A DNA stretch of 35,626 nt from Candidatus Poribacteria bacterium (GTDB taxonomy: Bacteria; Poribacteria; WGA-4E; WGA-3G), in NCBI GenBank assembly GCA_028824125.1, contig JAPPES010000125.1:1-35626 (forward strand), given 5' to 3'. Under the pieces are notes generated by a model. The model was given only the letters and a program-made list of their open reading frames with translations. It was not told where the DNA came from and did not search any database. The position numbers and the translations under genes are program-made. Below, in pieces: positions 33,416 to 35,626 of this stretch; the stretch's first letter is position 1, and the number at the start of each line of letters is the position of its first letter.

Positions 33416-35410
33416 CTATTGATCGCTTACCAATTGTGTGAGATCCCACAAAAGAATAGTGCCATCGGAACTCACACTTGCAAGCGTTTCACCATCTGGA
33501 GAAAACACAACGGCATTGACGCTCTGTGTATGTCCGGTAAAGGTTTGCAGGTGTTTCCCAGTCTGTGCATTCCAGACATGCACAGCGTTGTTGTCCTCAC
33601 TACCACTCACAAACAAATTCCCATCTGGAGAATATGCCAAAGAAGTTACTTGTCCCGCTTCTTCAATTGACGGAAGCATAAAGTTGCCCGTGTGCGCGTG
33701 CCATAAACGAATAGTCCCATCCTGACTACCACTGACAAGTGTGCTACCATCTGGCGAATACGCCATAGCGGTAACACCCTCTTCGTGCCCTATGAGTGTT
33801 TTCAAATGGCTGCGCGTGTTTATATCCCAAAGTTGAATTGTCCTGTCTTGGCTACCACTGGCAAGTGTAGTGCCATCAGGCGAAAATACTACTGCAGAGA
33901 CCCAGTCCGTATGTTCGGTAAAGATCGCCAAACGTTCACCAACCGGATATAATTCACCTGTACGAATCTCCCACAAACAGACCATATTGTCCTCACGACT
34001 GGCTTTCTTGACAGCATTTCTGGGCATCTTCTTCCCACCTCCGCTTGCAAGCGTCCTGCCATCGGGCGAAAACGCTACGGAAGAAACCTGATACTTATAT
34101 GCGTCAGTAACCCTGCCCTTATGTCCCTTAAAACTGCCGAGGAACCGTCCGGTCTGCCCATCCCACAAACGCGCTTTCATAGAAGTACCACCAGATGCAA
34201 GCAGCTTTGCATCCGAAGAATATGCAATTGAATGGACATCACAACTCGGTTCTTTGATCGTTTTTAGATGTTCACCTGTCAGTGGATCCCACCATTGAAT
34301 TTTGGACTCACCCCCACAAGCAAGTGTGTTACCATCAGAAGAATATGCTACAGAATAGATTTTTGAGGAAGTATGTCCGGTAATCATATTTATTTGATCG
34401 CCAGTAGCGGCATCCCAGAACCGGATTGTGCCATCGTCACTTCCACTTGCGATTGTCTTTTCATCCGGTGAGTACGTTACAGAATTGACCGTGTCAGCAT
34501 GTCGCATGCTTTTTAGAAGTTTTGCTGTGCCAACGTCCCAAATATCAACCCTGTCCCAATAACTACCTGTGATGAGAGTTTTTCCATCGGATGAAAACTC
34601 CATAGACTCAAAATTTCCTACCCACTTTGTGTAGCTTCTTAAGAGTTTACCCGTCTCTATATCCCAAAATTGAAGCGGATCTTCGCCGCCACAAGCCAAA
34701 ATCTTGCAATCAGGTGAAATCGCTGCAGCATTGAAATTTGCTTCAATCACAACATCTTCTATATGATCACCGGTCTGTGAATCCCAATATTCAACCAAAG
34801 ACTCGTATTTTTCAGAATTACCAATGGTGAGGAGCATTGCACCATCAGGAGAATATGTCATTGCGCTTAGTGGGTTCACATCAGAACTGAAAGTTTGTAT
34901 GACATTTCCTGTTAGTAAATCCCAAATCTTGATCACCCAAATATCACCGTTACTGGTGAGTGTTTTCCCGGAAGGACTAAACGCTAATAAATTAACACCC
35001 CTTGCGACACCCTTTTGGTGCTTATACGCAACATAGGTAGACTTAGGTTTACTCGTGCGTGTGTCCCATAATCGAATAGTGTTGTCCTTACTCCCAGAAG
35101 CAAAAGTTTCGCCATCTGGACTGAATACTATAGACGTAACCGGCTCCGTATGTCCTGTGAGCAGGTCAAGTACTTCTCCTGTTTGAACATCATAAATCCA
35201 GATGCCAATGGAAGTCGCGACAGCCAGACGTTTGCCATCGGGAAAATACTTTATCTGATGTATTCTGCCTTTTCCGAGACGTGCTTTTGCACCTGCAGGT
35301 AAACCCAAGCGTATGTGACTTTGAGAGAGAGCAGTTGCAGACAAAAAAGTTAATAGATAGAATGTAGAGATTAGTGGTCCAAAAGCCAGGACGATGTTTA
35401 ATATTTTCAT
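33416..35410 (-). CDS. Exported WD40 double-propeller protein (664 aa)
   Basis: The ATG at 35410, with AAAGGAG about 10 bases upstream, starts a signal peptide (MKILNIVLAFGPLISTFYLL, likely cut after ATALS). The mature part begins QSHIRLGLPAGAKARLGKG and carries 14 WD40 repeats, two of them with inserted basic loops (around KMPRNAVKKASRED), ending ILLWDLTQLVSDQ. There is no second membrane segment or lipobox, so a soluble periplasmic propeller is expected. It is separated from the sigma fusions by about 0.7 kb of repeats and is probably transcribed alone. Repeats resemble those of 25466-27358 and 22795-24696 more than those of the SPCG group. Confidence 0.91.
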   Translation of the reverse strand: MKILNIVLAFGPLISTFYLLTFLSATALSQSHIRLGLPAGAKARLGKGRIHQIKYFPDGKRLAVATSIGIWIYDVQTGEVLDLLTGHTEPVTSIVFSPDGETFASGSKDNTIRLWDTRTSKPKSTYVAYKHQKGVARGVNLLAFSPSGKTLTSNGDIWVIKIWDLLTGNVIQTFSSDVNPLSAMTYSPDGAMLLTIGNSEKYESLVEYWDSQTGDHIEDVVIEANFNAAAISPDCKILACGGEDPLQFWDIETGKLLRSYTKWVGNFESMEFSSDGKTLITGSYWDRVDIWDVGTAKLLKSMRHADTVNSVTYSPDEKTIASGSDDGTIRFWDAATGDQINMITGHTSSKIYSVAYSSDGNTLACGGESKIQWWDPLTGEHLKTIKEPSCDVHSIAYSSDAKLLASGGTSMKARLWDGQTGRFLGSFKGHKGRVTDAYKYQVSSVAFSPDGRTLASGGGKKMPRNAVKKASREDNMVCLWEIRTGELYPVGERLAIFTEHTDWVSAVVFSPDGTTLASGSQDRTIQLWDINTRSHLKTLIGHEEGVTAMAYSPDGSTLVSGSQDGTIRLWHAHTGNFMLPSIEEAGQVTSLAYSPDGNLFVSGSEDNNAVHVWNAQTGKHLQTFTGHTQSVNAVVFSPDGETLASVSSDGTILLWDLTQLVSDQ

Positions 35411-35494
35411 GTAATTTAAACTCCTTTGAAAATTGTGTCTGTTGTCTTTATAGTAAAATCTAAAAATACCTTTACATTTTCTTAAGGTTAGCGG

Positions 35495-35525
35495 CGTTTG
35501 TAGTCGCGCAATTCATTGCGCCTCT
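35495..35525 (-). repeat. Exact inverted copy of the dispersed 31-bp repeat
   Basis: The reverse complement equals 15054-15084 inside the MITE-like element at every base. It lies in the non-coding stretch upstream of the exported gene at 33416-35410. The rest of 35411-35626 shows no gene. Confidence 0.85.
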
Positions 35526-35626
35526 TATATTCAGGGTGTGTTTGAAATCCACATAATACCAATTCCAATAAATAATAGACATTATATAAGTTTAATCGAA
35601 ATGTTTGTCATAACACCAAGGTCTGA

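Noticed and set aside
122..35410. Serine/threonine kinase, NACHT/NB-ARC or caspase partner domains often found with bacterial WD40 repeats
   Set aside because: I looked for kinase and P-loop motifs before the clamps and in linkers. Only sigma domains, signal peptides or short polar leaders are present.

Overview
The window holds about 35.6 kb of AT-rich bacterial DNA in which every recognisable gene lies on the minus strand and encodes the same kind of protein: a long WD40 beta-propeller, usually with 14 or 15 'SPDG...LASGS.D.TI.LWD'-type repeats. No metabolic gene, RNA gene, transposase, CRISPR array or anti-sigma factor is visible. The WD40 expansion, the fusion of ECF sigma factors to WD40 domains and the short dispersed palindromic repeats fit Candidatus Poribacteria or another PVC/planctomycete-like lineage. 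This assignment is inferred from general knowledge and not proven by the window.

In the direction of transcription (right to left) the order is as follows. First come an exported propeller (35410-33416) and about 0.7 kb of non-coding DNA with palindromes and dispersed repeats. Next are two tandem ECF-sigma/WD40 fusions (32711-30177 and 30084-27535) separated by the relic of another gene's N-terminus, then a cytoplasmic propeller (27358-25466) and about 0.77 kb of non-coding DNA. A tight five-gene run follows: three signal-peptide propellers (24696-22795, 22746-20848 and 20819-18833, the last broken by a single-base frameshift) and two cytoplasmic ones (18803-16977 and 16972-15164). A 192-bp MITE-like element with perfect 19-bp terminal inverted repeats (14971-15162) abuts a WD40 gene remnant. 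The final block has two propellers (14669-12588, 12569-10545), sigma-propeller 10450-7754, sigma-propeller 7646-4974 with propeller 4959-2914 in an apparent operon, and sigma-propeller 2824-122.

The proteins are modular. A conserved 'LP.GA..R.GKG' clamp followed by the propeller body sits behind one of three heads: nothing, a Sec signal peptide, or an ECF sigma factor (sigma2 plus sigma4, about 190 residues). All five sigma fusions keep a strong Shine-Dalgarno sequence and an in-frame ATG at the sigma/propeller junction, where the stand-alone paralogs have their own starts. Each fusion gene may therefore produce both a sigma-propeller protein and a free propeller. Four of the five fusion genes have a candidate ECF-type promoter (AACC, 17 bases, C[C/G]TC) just upstream, which would allow autoregulation.

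My working hypothesis is a signalling array in which cytoplasmic propellers gate fused sigma factors, with free or exported propellers acting as competitors or as envelope-side counterparts. The architecture is seen in the sequence; the function is inferred.
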